Source: Faecalicatena sp.
GTDB lineage: Bacteria; Bacillota; Clostridia; Lachnospirales; Lachnospiraceae
Length of the DNA stretch: 16,783 nucleotides
Assembly: GCA_009774255.1 (NCBI GenBank)
Contig: VSNK01000107.1
Location: forward strand, 1 to 16,783
Direction: 5' to 3'
Positions 1 to 6,382 of the stretch are shown here, one piece after another; the stretch's first letter is position 1; each line of letters opens with the position of its first letter. The notes beneath the pieces are model-generated. The model saw only the letters and a list, made by a program, of their open reading frames with translations, was not told where the DNA came from and did no database searches. The translations under genes and the position numbers were made by a program.

Positions 1-2
1 AT

Positions 3-35
3 ATGTTGGATGCAATTGACGAACTGGCCAAATAA
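3..35 (+). CDS. Possible 3' end of a gene cut by the window edge
   Basis: A reading frame open from the left edge ends at a TAA at 33-35, giving the tail MLDAIDELAK. The peptide is plausible as the end of a helical protein, but 10 residues cannot identify a family and the frame may be chance. The ATG at 3-5 need not be the true start. Confidence 0.2.
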   Translation: MLDAIDELAK

Positions 36-273
36 ATGGGCAAATAAGTCCGCCTTACTGTTCGTGCGTTTATTCTGTTGGAAAATCAGGCATTTCCACT
101 TTCCAATAATGAAAATGCATATAAATGCACTTATCTGATACACATTCTTAACCCGCTAAGAAGATAAAATCAATATCGTACCACCAAGAAACTCTTAATC
201 ATATATCCCAGATGTTTTCTTTCGTCATATCCGATGACATCCACCCAATTTCTAAGTTAATGCCACTCCACCC

Positions 274-306
274 AAAAAAGAGCCCTTCCCATACTCGTAA
301 GGGCTC
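274..306 (-). terminator. Rho-independent terminator, leftward
   Basis: An 8-bp perfect stem (280-287 with 299-306) with an 11-nt loop is followed on the minus strand by six T (complement of 274-279). It lies about 120 bp beyond the Uma2 stop codon and can end that transcript. Confidence 0.7.
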
Positions 307-349
307 CTGGATCTTTGTATTATATCTCCGTGTAAGTCATATCTGTCAG

Positions 350-426
350 AACGGGAAATGTTTTTTATCATCCCTCCAGTGCATAAATCCATTAGAGGAT
401 AAAAACATAATATCAGCCCGTTTTTT
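350..426. repeat. Bulged inverted repeat next to the Uma2 stop
   Basis: Outer arms AACGGG (350-355) and CCCGTT (417-422) enclose further pairing of ATGTTTTTTATC with GATAAAAACAT, and ATCCCTC with GAGGAT, each with a one-base bulge. Six T at 421-426 follow on the plus strand, so it could also act as a rightward terminator. Whether it is a mobile repeat or only a 3' structure cannot be told from one copy. Confidence 0.5.
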
Positions 427-427
427 C

Positions 428-970
428 TTATAACAAATCTGAAATTCGGATAACCAAATCCTCATAAATGCATACGGGAATTTCATCATCAAAGCTGTAC
501 TGCCCATTTTTTTCGCCGTATTCAAAATCAAAAATGCTGACGGTCCTAAGGCGTGGGTTTACAGTCCAATATTCTCTTACTCCGGCAGAGCGGTATTTAA
601 ATAGTTTAATTCCACAGTCCATACGTTCCGTACTGGGGGAAAGAATTTCAATGACCCAATCAGGGGCACCGTTGTATCCCTTGTCATCCAGTTTATTCTT
701 ATTGCATATGACGCTGATATCCGGTTCAACGTAATTGATATCGTCTGCATTTAAAAAGACCGCAAATGGAGCAAGAAATACGTCGCAATCACCATTTTTC
801 TTATCAATATAGTCTGAAATCTTTCTGGCGACAGAATAGGAAATTTTCTGGTGGATCGTATTAGGCAGGGCCATCATATAGATCCGCCCGTCAATCAGTT
901 CCGCCCTCTGTCCCTCCGGCAGAGCGTAGATATCCTCAATGGTATATGTTTTTTCCAATGGCAATGCCAT
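428..970 (-). CDS. Uma2 family endonuclease-like protein
   Basis: The 180-residue product matches the Uma2 (DUF820) family, a PD-(D/E)XK-nuclease-like fold common in accessory DNA; the cellular role of the family is unsettled. Visible family features are GQRAELIDGRIYMM near residue 20, the PDISV segment, WVIEILSPST, a downstream lysine, and GVREYW. Length is normal for the family (about 180-200). I chose the ATG at 970 because MALPLEKTYT begins the conserved part, an AAGGAAGG ribosome site lies just upstream, and a good promoter (999-1027) sits right before it. The longer frame starting at 1120 would begin upstream of that promoter. The gene stands alone with its own promoter and terminator, as is typical of this dispersed family. 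Family call is firm; nuclease activity is inferred. Confidence 0.88.
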   Translation of the reverse strand: MALPLEKTYTIEDIYALPEGQRAELIDGRIYMMALPNTIHQKISYSVARKISDYIDKKNGDCDVFLAPFAVFLNADDINYVEPDISVICNKNKLDDKGYNGAPDWVIEILSPSTERMDCGIKLFKYRSAGVREYWTVNPRLRTVSIFDFEYGEKNGQYSFDDEIPVCIYEDLVIRISDLL

Positions 971-998
971 AATATCACATCCCTTCCTTATACGGTTT

Positions 999-1027
999 AG
1001 TATATTGTACAAAATAGGAAAAGTCAA
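999..1027 (-). promoter_or_regulatory. Sigma-A-type promoter of the Uma2 gene
   Basis: Reading leftward, TTGACT (1022-1027), a 17-bp spacer and TATACT (999-1004). The predicted start lies about 20 nt before the gene's ATG at 970, leaving room for the AAGGAAGG ribosome site. Confidence 0.75.
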
Positions 1028-1149
1028 TGTGCCAGAAGAGCTGCAGGGCATGATTTCTGATCCCCCTGATTCCTGGGCTTGAAAGATACATGCCGCATCG
1101 AGCCAAGACATGACATACAACGCACGAAAACAGAGATAATCCCCATAGT

Positions 1150-1189
1150 AAATCCCGTTGAAATCCCGTTGATGTCACTACTGATGTCA
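1150..1189. repeat. Short tandem direct repeats beyond the tRNA terminators
   Basis: The 11-mer AAATCCCGTTG occurs twice in tandem (1150-1160 and 1161-1171), followed by TGATGTCA twice at 12-bp spacing (1170-1177 and 1182-1189). Repeats of this kind beside a tRNA 3' end can mark integrase binding or old insertions, but no integrase is in the window. Confidence 0.55.
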
Positions 1190-1194
1190 AACCG

Positions 1195-1228
1195 AAAAAA
1201 AGGCCTCTCCTTCATCAGGAAAGACCCT
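1195..1228 (-). terminator. Second terminator behind tRNA-Leu
   Basis: Eleven base pairs including wobbles (1218-1228 with 1200-1210), a 7-nt loop, and seven T on the minus strand (complement of 1195-1201). It backs up the terminator at 1238-1266. Confidence 0.75.
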
Positions 1229-1237
1229 CTCTGCATC

Positions 1238-1266
1238 AAAAGAAAACCCTTGATATACAAGGGTTT
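1238..1266 (-). terminator. First terminator behind tRNA-Leu
   Basis: A 9-bp perfect stem (1258-1266 with 1244-1252) with a 5-nt loop, then a T-rich tract on the minus strand. It starts 10 nt after the tRNA 3' end, so the tRNA is probably transcribed alone. Confidence 0.75.
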
Positions 1267-1275
1267 CCACAAAAC

Positions 1276-1358
1276 TGCGGATGGTGGGACTTGAACCCAC
1301 ACGTAGTCACCTACGCAAGATTTTGAGTCTTGTGCGTCTGCCATTCCGCCACATCCGC
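1276..1358 (-). tRNA. tRNA-Leu (anticodon CAA)
   Basis: On the minus strand the 83-nt sequence folds as a class II tRNA. The acceptor stem is GCGGATG with CATCCGC and discriminator A. The D-stem is GCG/CGC, the anticodon stem CAAGA/TCTTG with loop CTCAAAA (anticodon CAA, reading UUG). The long variable arm is CGTAG-GTGA-CTACG and the T-arm GTGGG-TTCAAGT-CCCAC. CCA is not encoded and must be added after transcription. The long variable arm and the anticodon both indicate leucine. Confidence 0.97.
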
Positions 1359-1407
1359 TTATCTGATCCGAACACTCTTTTTACACATCATTTTCGAACC
1401 GAAATTA

Positions 1408-1436
1408 ATCTTAGCACATTCGATGTATTTTTGCAA
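1408..1436 (-). promoter_or_regulatory. Promoter of tRNA-Leu
   Basis: Reading leftward, TTGCAA (1431-1436), a 17-bp spacer and TAAGAT (1408-1413). The predicted start near 1401 leaves a leader of about 43 nt before the mature tRNA 5' end. Confidence 0.6.
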
Positions 1437-1505
1437 TACCTAAACGGTTATTTTCTCTGTTTTTTTTCACTGAATGTTAAAGGTAACTACGATTGTAAGT
1501 TTTAG

Positions 1506-1534
1506 TTGACATTTTTTTATTTTGCGATTATAGT
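1506..1534 (+). promoter_or_regulatory. Strong sigma-A-type promoter of the lysA-like gene
   Basis: A perfect TTGACA (1506-1511), exactly 17 bp of spacer and TATAGT (1529-1534). The leader to the ATG at 1608 is only about 67 nt, too short for a lysine riboswitch. Confidence 0.8.
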
Positions 1535-1607
1535 GTTTCTGTAAAATAATCCTTTACCAAGATAAATTGGAACAGTGTCCATGCAAAAAAATAAGGAGAC
1601 AGAACAC

Positions 1608-2876
1608 ATGAATAAAGTACCATTTGTAACAAAGGAACAGTTGGAGGAAATTACAAAGACCTATCCTACTCCATTTCATCTATACGACGAAAAGGGAATT
1701 CGTGAAAATGTAAAGGCGCTAAAAGAAGCTTTTTCCTGGAATCCCGGATATAAAGAGTATTTTGCGGTAAAAGCCACGCCAAATCCGTTTTTGATCCGCA
1801 TTTTGCAGGAATATGGCTGCGGCTGTGACTGTTCTTCCTACACGGAGCTGATGCTGTCCGAAGCTGTCGGCGCAAAGGGGGCGGATATAATGTTCTCCTC
1901 CAATGATACACCGGCGGAGGAATTTGTACTGGCTGATAAACTGGGGGCAATCATCAACCTGGATGATATCACGCATATCGATTTTCTGGAGAAGACTATC
2001 GGACATATTCCGCAGACCATCAGCTGCCGTTACAACCCGGGGGGATTGTTCAAGATCAGCAATGATATCATGGATAATCCGGGGGATTCAAAATATGGAA
2101 TGACCACCGAACAGATCGGCGAGGCTTTCCGGATTTTAAAGGAAAAAGGCGCGGAGGAATTTGGAATTCATGCGTTTCTTGCCAGCAATACGGTGACCAA
2201 TGACTATTATCCCATGCTGGCAAAGGTATTGTTTGAACAGGCGGTCAAGCTGCATAAGGACACGGGCGCGCATATCAAATTCATCAATCTGTCCGGCGGG
2301 ATCGGGATCCCCTATACACCGGATCAGGAACCGAATGATATCCGTAAGATCGGGGACGGTGTACGGCGTGTATATGAAGAAGTACTGGTTCCGGCCGGAA
2401 TGGGCGATGTGGAGCTCTATACGGAGCTGGGTCGTTATATGATGGGTCCCTACGGCTGCCTGGTCACGACTGCCATTCATGAGAAGCATACCCATAAAGA
2501 ATATATCGGTGTTGACGCATGCGCGGTGAATCTGATGCGCCCTGCCATGTACGGAGCATATCATCATATTACGGTAATGGGAAAGGAAAACCTGCCCTGT
2601 GATCACAGGTATGATGTGACCGGTTCTCTCTGTGAAAATAATGACAAATTTGCCATTGACCGGATGCTTCCGGAAATCTCCATGGGGGACTATCTGGTCA
2701 TCCACGACACGGGAGCACATGGCTTTGCCATGGGATATAATTATAACGGGAAGCTGAAATCAGCGGAATTGCTGCTGAAGGAGGATGGAAGTGTGGAATT
2801 GATCCGCCGGGCGGAAACGCCGGCAGATTATTTTGCGACCTTTGACTGCTTTGAGATTGGAAAAAAACTGATTTAA
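1608..2876 (+). CDS. lysA: Diaminopimelate decarboxylase family protein (PLP, fold III)
   Basis: The 422-residue product belongs to the fold-III PLP decarboxylases (LysA/Orn-DAP-Arg group). It probably makes lysine from meso-diaminopimelate in the cytosol. Visible features: the PLP lysine in YFAVKA (K55), NLSGGIGIPY (glycine-rich phosphate site, about 227-236), ELGR (about 273-276), and the dimer-interface cysteine motif LCENND (C342). The start at 1608 is preferred over upstream GTG/ATG codons because AAGGAG at 1593-1598 sits 9 nt before it. The protein departs from textbook LysA in several places: HAFLASN (188-194) where most have a H-x-H-I-G-S type motif, LCENND for CESGD, and GAHGF for GAYGF. 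Such variants occur in a gut-bacterial branch still annotated as LysA, so the symbol is likely but the substrate is less certain. It is monocistronic and convergent with spoIVA. Confidence 0.85.
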   Translation: MNKVPFVTKEQLEEITKTYPTPFHLYDEKGIRENVKALKEAFSWNPGYKEYFAVKATPNPFLIRILQEYGCGCDCSSYTELMLSEAVGAKGADIMFSSNDTPAEEFVLADKLGAIINLDDITHIDFLEKTIGHIPQTISCRYNPGGLFKISNDIMDNPGDSKYGMTTEQIGEAFRILKEKGAEEFGIHAFLASNTVTNDYYPMLAKVLFEQAVKLHKDTGAHIKFINLSGGIGIPYTPDQEPNDIRKIGDGVRRVYEEVLVPAGMGDVELYTELGRYMMGPYGCLVTTAIHEKHTHKEYIGVDACAVNLMRPAMYGAYHHITVMGKENLPCDHRYDVTGSLCENNDKFAIDRMLPEISMGDYLVIHDTGAHGFAMGYNYNGKLKSAELLLKEDGSVELIRRAETPADYFATFDCFEIGKKLI

Positions 2877-2888
2877 TCTTGCCGTTAA

Positions 2889-2920
2889 AATGAAAATGGG
2901 CTTTTGACGGTCGAATCATA
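2889..2920 (+). repeat. Solo end of the palindromic repeat family
   Basis: This 32-bp segment is the reverse complement of 2990-3021 with one mismatch, and its core CTTTTGACGG-TCGAATCAT recurs at 3136-3154 with one difference. In orientation it corresponds to the right end of the full element at 2991-3154, so it looks like the remnant of another copy. It begins 12 bp after the lysA-like stop codon. Confidence 0.8.
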
Positions 2921-2925
2921 TATGT

Positions 2926-2967
2926 AAAAACCGGAGTCTTTCGCCAACGAAAAACTCCGGTTTTTTT
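2926..2967. terminator. Bidirectional terminator between lysA-like gene and spoIVA
   Basis: A 12-bp stem (2926-2937 with 2954-2965) continues after one mismatch into a 5-bp stem TTTCG/CGAAA closed by CCAA. Seven T follow on the right (2961-2967) and five A precede on the left, so it can stop transcription both ways. It serves the rightward lysA-like gene and could also back up termination of leftward spoIVA. Confidence 0.9.
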
Positions 2968-2990
2968 CATATTCTGCTGTTTCTTATCTT

Positions 2991-3154
2991 ATGATTCGAC
3001 CGTCAAAAGTCCATTTTCATTGCTGAGATAATTTTTCGAAGATTCGTGCCACAATATATGGAGGCAATGTGGTGCATTGCCCTCATATATTGTGGCATGG
3101 AGATTCGGAAAATTAGCCATCAAGGGAAATGAGAGCTTTTGACGGGCGAATCAT
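2991..3154. mobile_element. Long palindromic repeat element A (MITE-like)
   Basis: Two arms of about 80 nt are symmetric about 3072. The ends are ATGATTCGACCGTCAAAAG (2991-3009) and its near-complement (3136-3154). The centre is a 23-bp stem (3047-3069 with 3075-3097) around the loop TGGTG, with one mismatch and one wobble. The zone between is paired more loosely. No reading frame exists, so it would be non-autonomous. It ends one base before the spoIVA stop codon. Only a 3-bp CTT is duplicated at its edges, so target duplication is not convincing. The palindrome is directly seen; mobility is inferred from the solo end and the relative at 4651-4813. Confidence 0.75.
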
Positions 3155-3155
3155 C

Positions 3156-4628
3156 TTATATAATAATGCACACCAGCCCCCCATTGCTGTCATTTACGAT
3201 TTTCTGCATGGTATCCTGCAGTTTCACCTGGCTTTCGTCATTGATCATCGTGATCTTATTGCGCATTCCGTCCATCACCAGTTCTTCGATCGATTTTCCG
3301 AAAATATTGGTCCCCCAGACGCCCTCTTCCGTCTCGCTTTCGGCTTTGATATACTCTACCAGATCCTGTGCCTGTTTTTCATTTCCTACGATAGGCGCAA
3401 TCTCTGTCTCGATATTTGCCCGGATCATGTGGATGGAGGGTGCTTCCGAATGGATCTTCACACCGTACTTGTTGCCCTGCTTGATGATCATCGGCTCTTC
3501 CAGAGCAATCTCTTCCTTCTTCGGGCTGACTACTCCGTAGCCTTTCATCTTCACATCGGCAAACGCATCCTTGATTTGGGTATACTCCTCTTTCATGGCC
3601 GCCAGTTCTTTCATCACGGAGATTAGTTCATACTCTCCCTGAATCTGGGTCCCGGTCAGTTCGCTGAGGACTTCATAATAAAACTGTTCCGCAAATTGGA
3701 TCATGATCCGGATCTTCCCGGTATCCATCTCGATCTTGTCAACCAGTATTTTCTCTATGTAGGGGCTTTCCACCTCCGGAATCCCTGCCGTTACACTGCG
3801 GATATCATCCAGTTCTGTCATCAGGAACTTGACGGCCGCAAGCAGATCCTGTTTGATCCGGTGCTCTCTGGACAACATTTCCACCCATTTCGGGACAAAA
3901 AACTCCACTTCTGAAATGGGAAATTCGTACAGCACCTGACGCATAATGTTGTTCACATCATCCTCCTTGAGCTGCTCGCAGTTGACCGGCAGCACCGCGG
4001 TTCCGTATTTTTCTTCCATCGCTGCCTGCATAGTCTTGACCTCCTCCGTATAAGGCTTTGTACAGTTCAGCAGGATGATAAATGGTTTCCCGATGGACTG
4101 TAATTCCTGTACGGTGCGCTCTTCCGCCGCCACATAATTCTCCCGGGGCAGATCGCAGATGCTGCCGTCTGTGGTAACTACCAGGCCGATGGTTGCATGG
4201 TCGTGGATGACCTTCTGTGTTCCGATGGCCGCCGCCTTGGTGAAGGGAATCTCGTATTCGAACCAGGGTGTCTTCACCTGGCGCTCCGTATCATTTTCGA
4301 TATGCCCGGAGGCGCCCTCCACCATAAATCCCACACAGTCAATGAGCCGTATCTTCACCTCCACATCTTCGGAAAGCTGGATAGAGGCCGCATCTTTGGG
4401 AACAAACTTGGGTTCTGTGGTCATAATCGTGGTGCCGGACGCAGACTGCGGCAGTTCATCTCTGGTACGTTCTCTGTCATTTTCATCGGTCATGTTGGGA
4501 AGAACCAGCAGATCCATAAACCGCTTGATAAAGGTTGACTTGCCTGTCCGAACCGGCCCCACCACACCGATATAGATTTCCCCGTCGGTTCTTGCTTTCA
4601 TATCCTTGTATAACTGAAATGAGTCCAT
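3156..4628 (-). CDS. spoIVA: Stage IV sporulation protein A (spore coat ATPase)
   Basis: SpoIVA is the ATPase that polymerises on the forespore outer membrane in the mother cell and anchors the spore coat. The 490-residue product is essentially the size of the Bacillus subtilis protein (492) and similar throughout. Walker A GPVRTGKST has its lysine at residue 30. Other matches are DELPQSASG, TIMTTEPKFVP, RLIDCVGF, TIGLVVTTDG, APSIHMI and a C-terminus rich in Gly and Ile. The ATG at 4628 is preceded by AAGGGGG. The gene is preceded by a sigma-E-type promoter (4825-4851), fitting mother-cell expression, but a palindromic element fills the leader. It lies next to the lysA-like gene (convergent) rather than next to gpsA. 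The 3' end abuts repeat element A. Confidence 0.98.
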   Translation of the reverse strand: MDSFQLYKDMKARTDGEIYIGVVGPVRTGKSTFIKRFMDLLVLPNMTDENDRERTRDELPQSASGTTIMTTEPKFVPKDAASIQLSEDVEVKIRLIDCVGFMVEGASGHIENDTERQVKTPWFEYEIPFTKAAAIGTQKVIHDHATIGLVVTTDGSICDLPRENYVAAEERTVQELQSIGKPFIILLNCTKPYTEEVKTMQAAMEEKYGTAVLPVNCEQLKEDDVNNIMRQVLYEFPISEVEFFVPKWVEMLSREHRIKQDLLAAVKFLMTELDDIRSVTAGIPEVESPYIEKILVDKIEMDTGKIRIMIQFAEQFYYEVLSELTGTQIQGEYELISVMKELAAMKEEYTQIKDAFADVKMKGYGVVSPKKEEIALEEPMIIKQGNKYGVKIHSEAPSIHMIRANIETEIAPIVGNEKQAQDLVEYIKAESETEEGVWGTNIFGKSIEELVMDGMRNKITMINDESQVKLQDTMQKIVNDSNGGLVCIII

Positions 4629-4650
4629 AAAAATACCCCCTTCTTCTGCT

Positions 4651-4813
4651 GAGCACTCTCGTAAACTCCCCTACACCCAGATTTGCGGCTGATTTTCCGC
4701 CAGAAGCGCCCAAATTTTATCAACGTACGCTCCACGTACGCCTCATAAATTTGTGCACTCCTGACAAAAAATCATCTCACAAATCTGGGTACAAAGAGTT
4801 TCCGGGAATGCTC
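4651..4813. mobile_element. Long palindromic repeat element B in the spoIVA leader
   Basis: Two arms of 81 nt are symmetric about 4732. The outer ~35 nt (4651-4685 against 4780-4813) match with a few substitutions and one indel. The core is CGTACG-CTCCA-CGTACG. The sequence CTGCTG occurs at 4646-4651 and again at 4814-4819, so at least CTGCT is directly repeated just outside both ends, as a target-site duplication would be. The inner arms resemble those of element A. No gene is inside. Excising it with one CTGCT copy would leave a compact spoIVA leader with the ribosome site intact. Confidence 0.8.
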
Positions 4814-4824
4814 CTGCTGATAAC

Positions 4825-4851
4825 AATGTATGCGGAAAAAAAGAGGGGTAT
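4825..4851 (-). promoter_or_regulatory. Candidate sigma-E promoter of spoIVA
   Basis: Reading leftward, ATA (complement of 4849-4851), 16 bp, then CATACATT (complement of 4825-4832). This fits the mother-cell sigma-E pattern as I recall it (ATA, 16-18 bp, CATACANT). The predicted start, near 4818, falls at the outer edge of palindrome B, so the whole palindrome would be in the 5' untranslated region. Confidence 0.7.
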
Positions 4852-4869
4852 GATAAAAATTTATATTCC

Positions 4870-6351
4870 TTAAAATCCCTGCTCCATAGACCGGTAATCC
4901 GGCCGGCTGGTCCGATGATGTACATCCCACAGAACCCGGCCATAACAGGAATCGATGATTTCCGTCAGAAAGCCTTCCGCATCTGCATGTTTTTGCAGCC
5001 AGCGCAGAATCTTTTCTCCGTTTTCCTTTGTCTGTTCCTCCGCTGTGAGCATATGCTCCATGACAAATTCCACATATTCCTCATCGGGCCGCACCCGAAG
5101 CTCCTGATGTCTTGTCTCATAGCTCGTTTCCGGGCAGTATCCCATCAGAAACAGCACATTGAACAGCGAATAGAACCATCTCCCGCTCCGGCCCACAGGC
5201 GGCTCTTTACGGAACACTTCCCGCATGAGCTGATCCCGCAGATGATTCTGGCTGTAAATGTGGGTGATATTACAGCAATATGCGCGGCTCATCTCCATGG
5301 CTTTTTGCAGACTCTCCATACTGTGGACCGCAGGAGTCAGGGAGCAGAACACCAGGTCAAATGCCTTTTCATATCCTTCCTTTTCGATGTCTATGGCGTC
5401 AAAATCGCAGGTACGAAGCAGCACGTTTGGCAGCCCTTCTTTTTCGATGTACTCTCTTCCGTAGCAGATCATCTTTTCCGACACATCCAGCCCCACCACG
5501 GAGCGCACCCTTCTGGCAAATGCCGCTGCGAACCTTCCGAGGCCGCAGCCGATATCCGCCACATCATGCTCCGCCCTTAGCAGTCCTCTCTGTTCCAGGT
5601 AAGCGACCGCGCTGTCCACCCGTTCATCGCCCTTTCGGTTTCTGATGCGCTCTTGATTCCAGATTTCCGCCCGCTGATCCCATTTCGCGTGAGAAAATTC
5701 CCGGCGCCCTGACGGCTCCTGGCCCTGAAGCGAGATAAAATAATCCAGATCTGCCGCGTTCGGAAATGATCCTAAATGACTGGATTCCCCAACAATATAT
5801 TCCTTCCTTTCACCGATCTTTTTTTTCATAAAATCCATTACCTCCTGGAACAAGGCATCCCGATTTTCTTTTGTTATATAAAAACAGCGGCATTTCGGAT
5901 GTGACCTGACTGTTTCAAGAAATGGAACATCCTTATTTTTCACCGCGGCGATTACCGGTACTTCACCGTCCAGCAAGGACAGTACCGCATTACAGAATAC
6001 CTTTTCCTCTGATTCCATAAATCCAATTTCATCCATGACCACAACATGATTTTCCGGAATCGGAGCCAGAAGCCTGGGCGCGTACCGGTCGAAGGCTCCT
6101 TTTATGACCGCAAAGCCATGAGTGCCGCAGGCTCCCACCTGATTTTCAGAAGTCCGGCTATGCGTACCCGGATCATAAATATAGACCGGGCTGTTGGACT
6201 GTTCGTCAGCGAGGCTCGTTTCCTTCTTTGTCAAAAAACCGGAAACAGGCTGGTCTAATTCTTTCAGAACATGTTGGATCAGAGTACTTTTCCCGATCCC
6301 GCGTGCCCCGACGATTAAAGCATGTTTGTATCTGCCTGAGTAGTTACACAT
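4870..6351 (-). CDS. THEP1-like NTPase fused to a SAM-dependent methyltransferase
   Basis: The 493-residue protein has two domains. Residues about 8-185 are a P-loop NTPase of the THEP1/NTPase_1 type: Walker A GARGIGKST (15-23), GFLTKKE, and Walker B VVVMDEIGFME (about 103-112). Residues about 220-420 are a class I methyltransferase: motif I DIGCGLGRF (266-274), acidic GLDVSEKM at about 287-294, and FDLVFCSLTP as motif IV. A helical tail follows. The start at 6351 has GGGAGGA upstream with an 11-nt gap. It is the third gene of the leftward operon behind a FecCD-type permease and ATPase, which suggests that it processes or responds to the imported substrate. The substrate of neither domain can be read from sequence. 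The reading frame is uninterrupted and the linker (about 185-220) has no stop or frameshift, so the fusion appears genuine. Confidence 0.85.
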   Translation of the reverse strand: MCNYSGRYKHALIVGARGIGKSTLIQHVLKELDQPVSGFLTKKETSLADEQSNSPVYIYDPGTHSRTSENQVGACGTHGFAVIKGAFDRYAPRLLAPIPENHVVVMDEIGFMESEEKVFCNAVLSLLDGEVPVIAAVKNKDVPFLETVRSHPKCRCFYITKENRDALFQEVMDFMKKKIGERKEYIVGESSHLGSFPNAADLDYFISLQGQEPSGRREFSHAKWDQRAEIWNQERIRNRKGDERVDSAVAYLEQRGLLRAEHDVADIGCGLGRFAAAFARRVRSVVGLDVSEKMICYGREYIEKEGLPNVLLRTCDFDAIDIEKEGYEKAFDLVFCSLTPAVHSMESLQKAMEMSRAYCCNITHIYSQNHLRDQLMREVFRKEPPVGRSGRWFYSLFNVLFLMGYCPETSYETRHQELRVRPDEEYVEFVMEHMLTAEEQTKENGEKILRWLQKHADAEGFLTEIIDSCYGRVLWDVHHRTSRPDYRSMEQGF

Positions 6352-6382
6352 TTTTTATCATTCCTCCCTGACACTTCCCTTT

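Larger units (their letters stand above)
36..427. other. Non-coding stretch with two inverted repeats
   Basis: I see no convincing gene here. The small reading frames have no ribosome site or recognisable product. The stretch holds a terminator-like hairpin (274-306) and a longer bulged inverted repeat directly behind the Uma2 stop codon (350-422), both listed separately. The rest, 36-273, shows nothing I can name. Confidence 0.5.

Noticed and set aside
212..433. 73-residue plus-strand frame left of Uma2
   Set aside because: No ribosome site, low-complexity content, and it runs through two inverted repeats into the Uma2 stop codon.
1024..1344. 106-residue minus-strand frame starting inside tRNA-Leu
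   Set aside because: It begins in the tRNA, crosses two terminators and has no ribosome site or known family; it is a by-product of the tRNA region.
1535..1607. Lysine riboswitch in the lysA-like leader
   Set aside because: The leader is about 67-73 nt, far shorter than the lysine riboswitch, and lacks its stems.
3129..3626. 165- and 133-residue plus-strand frames over the end of spoIVA
   Set aside because: Antisense shadows of a well-matched spoIVA; no ribosome site or family features.
4915..5580. 221-residue plus-strand frame opposite the NTPase-methyltransferase gene
   Set aside because: Antisense shadow of a gene with clear motifs; composition is that of reverse-read coding DNA.
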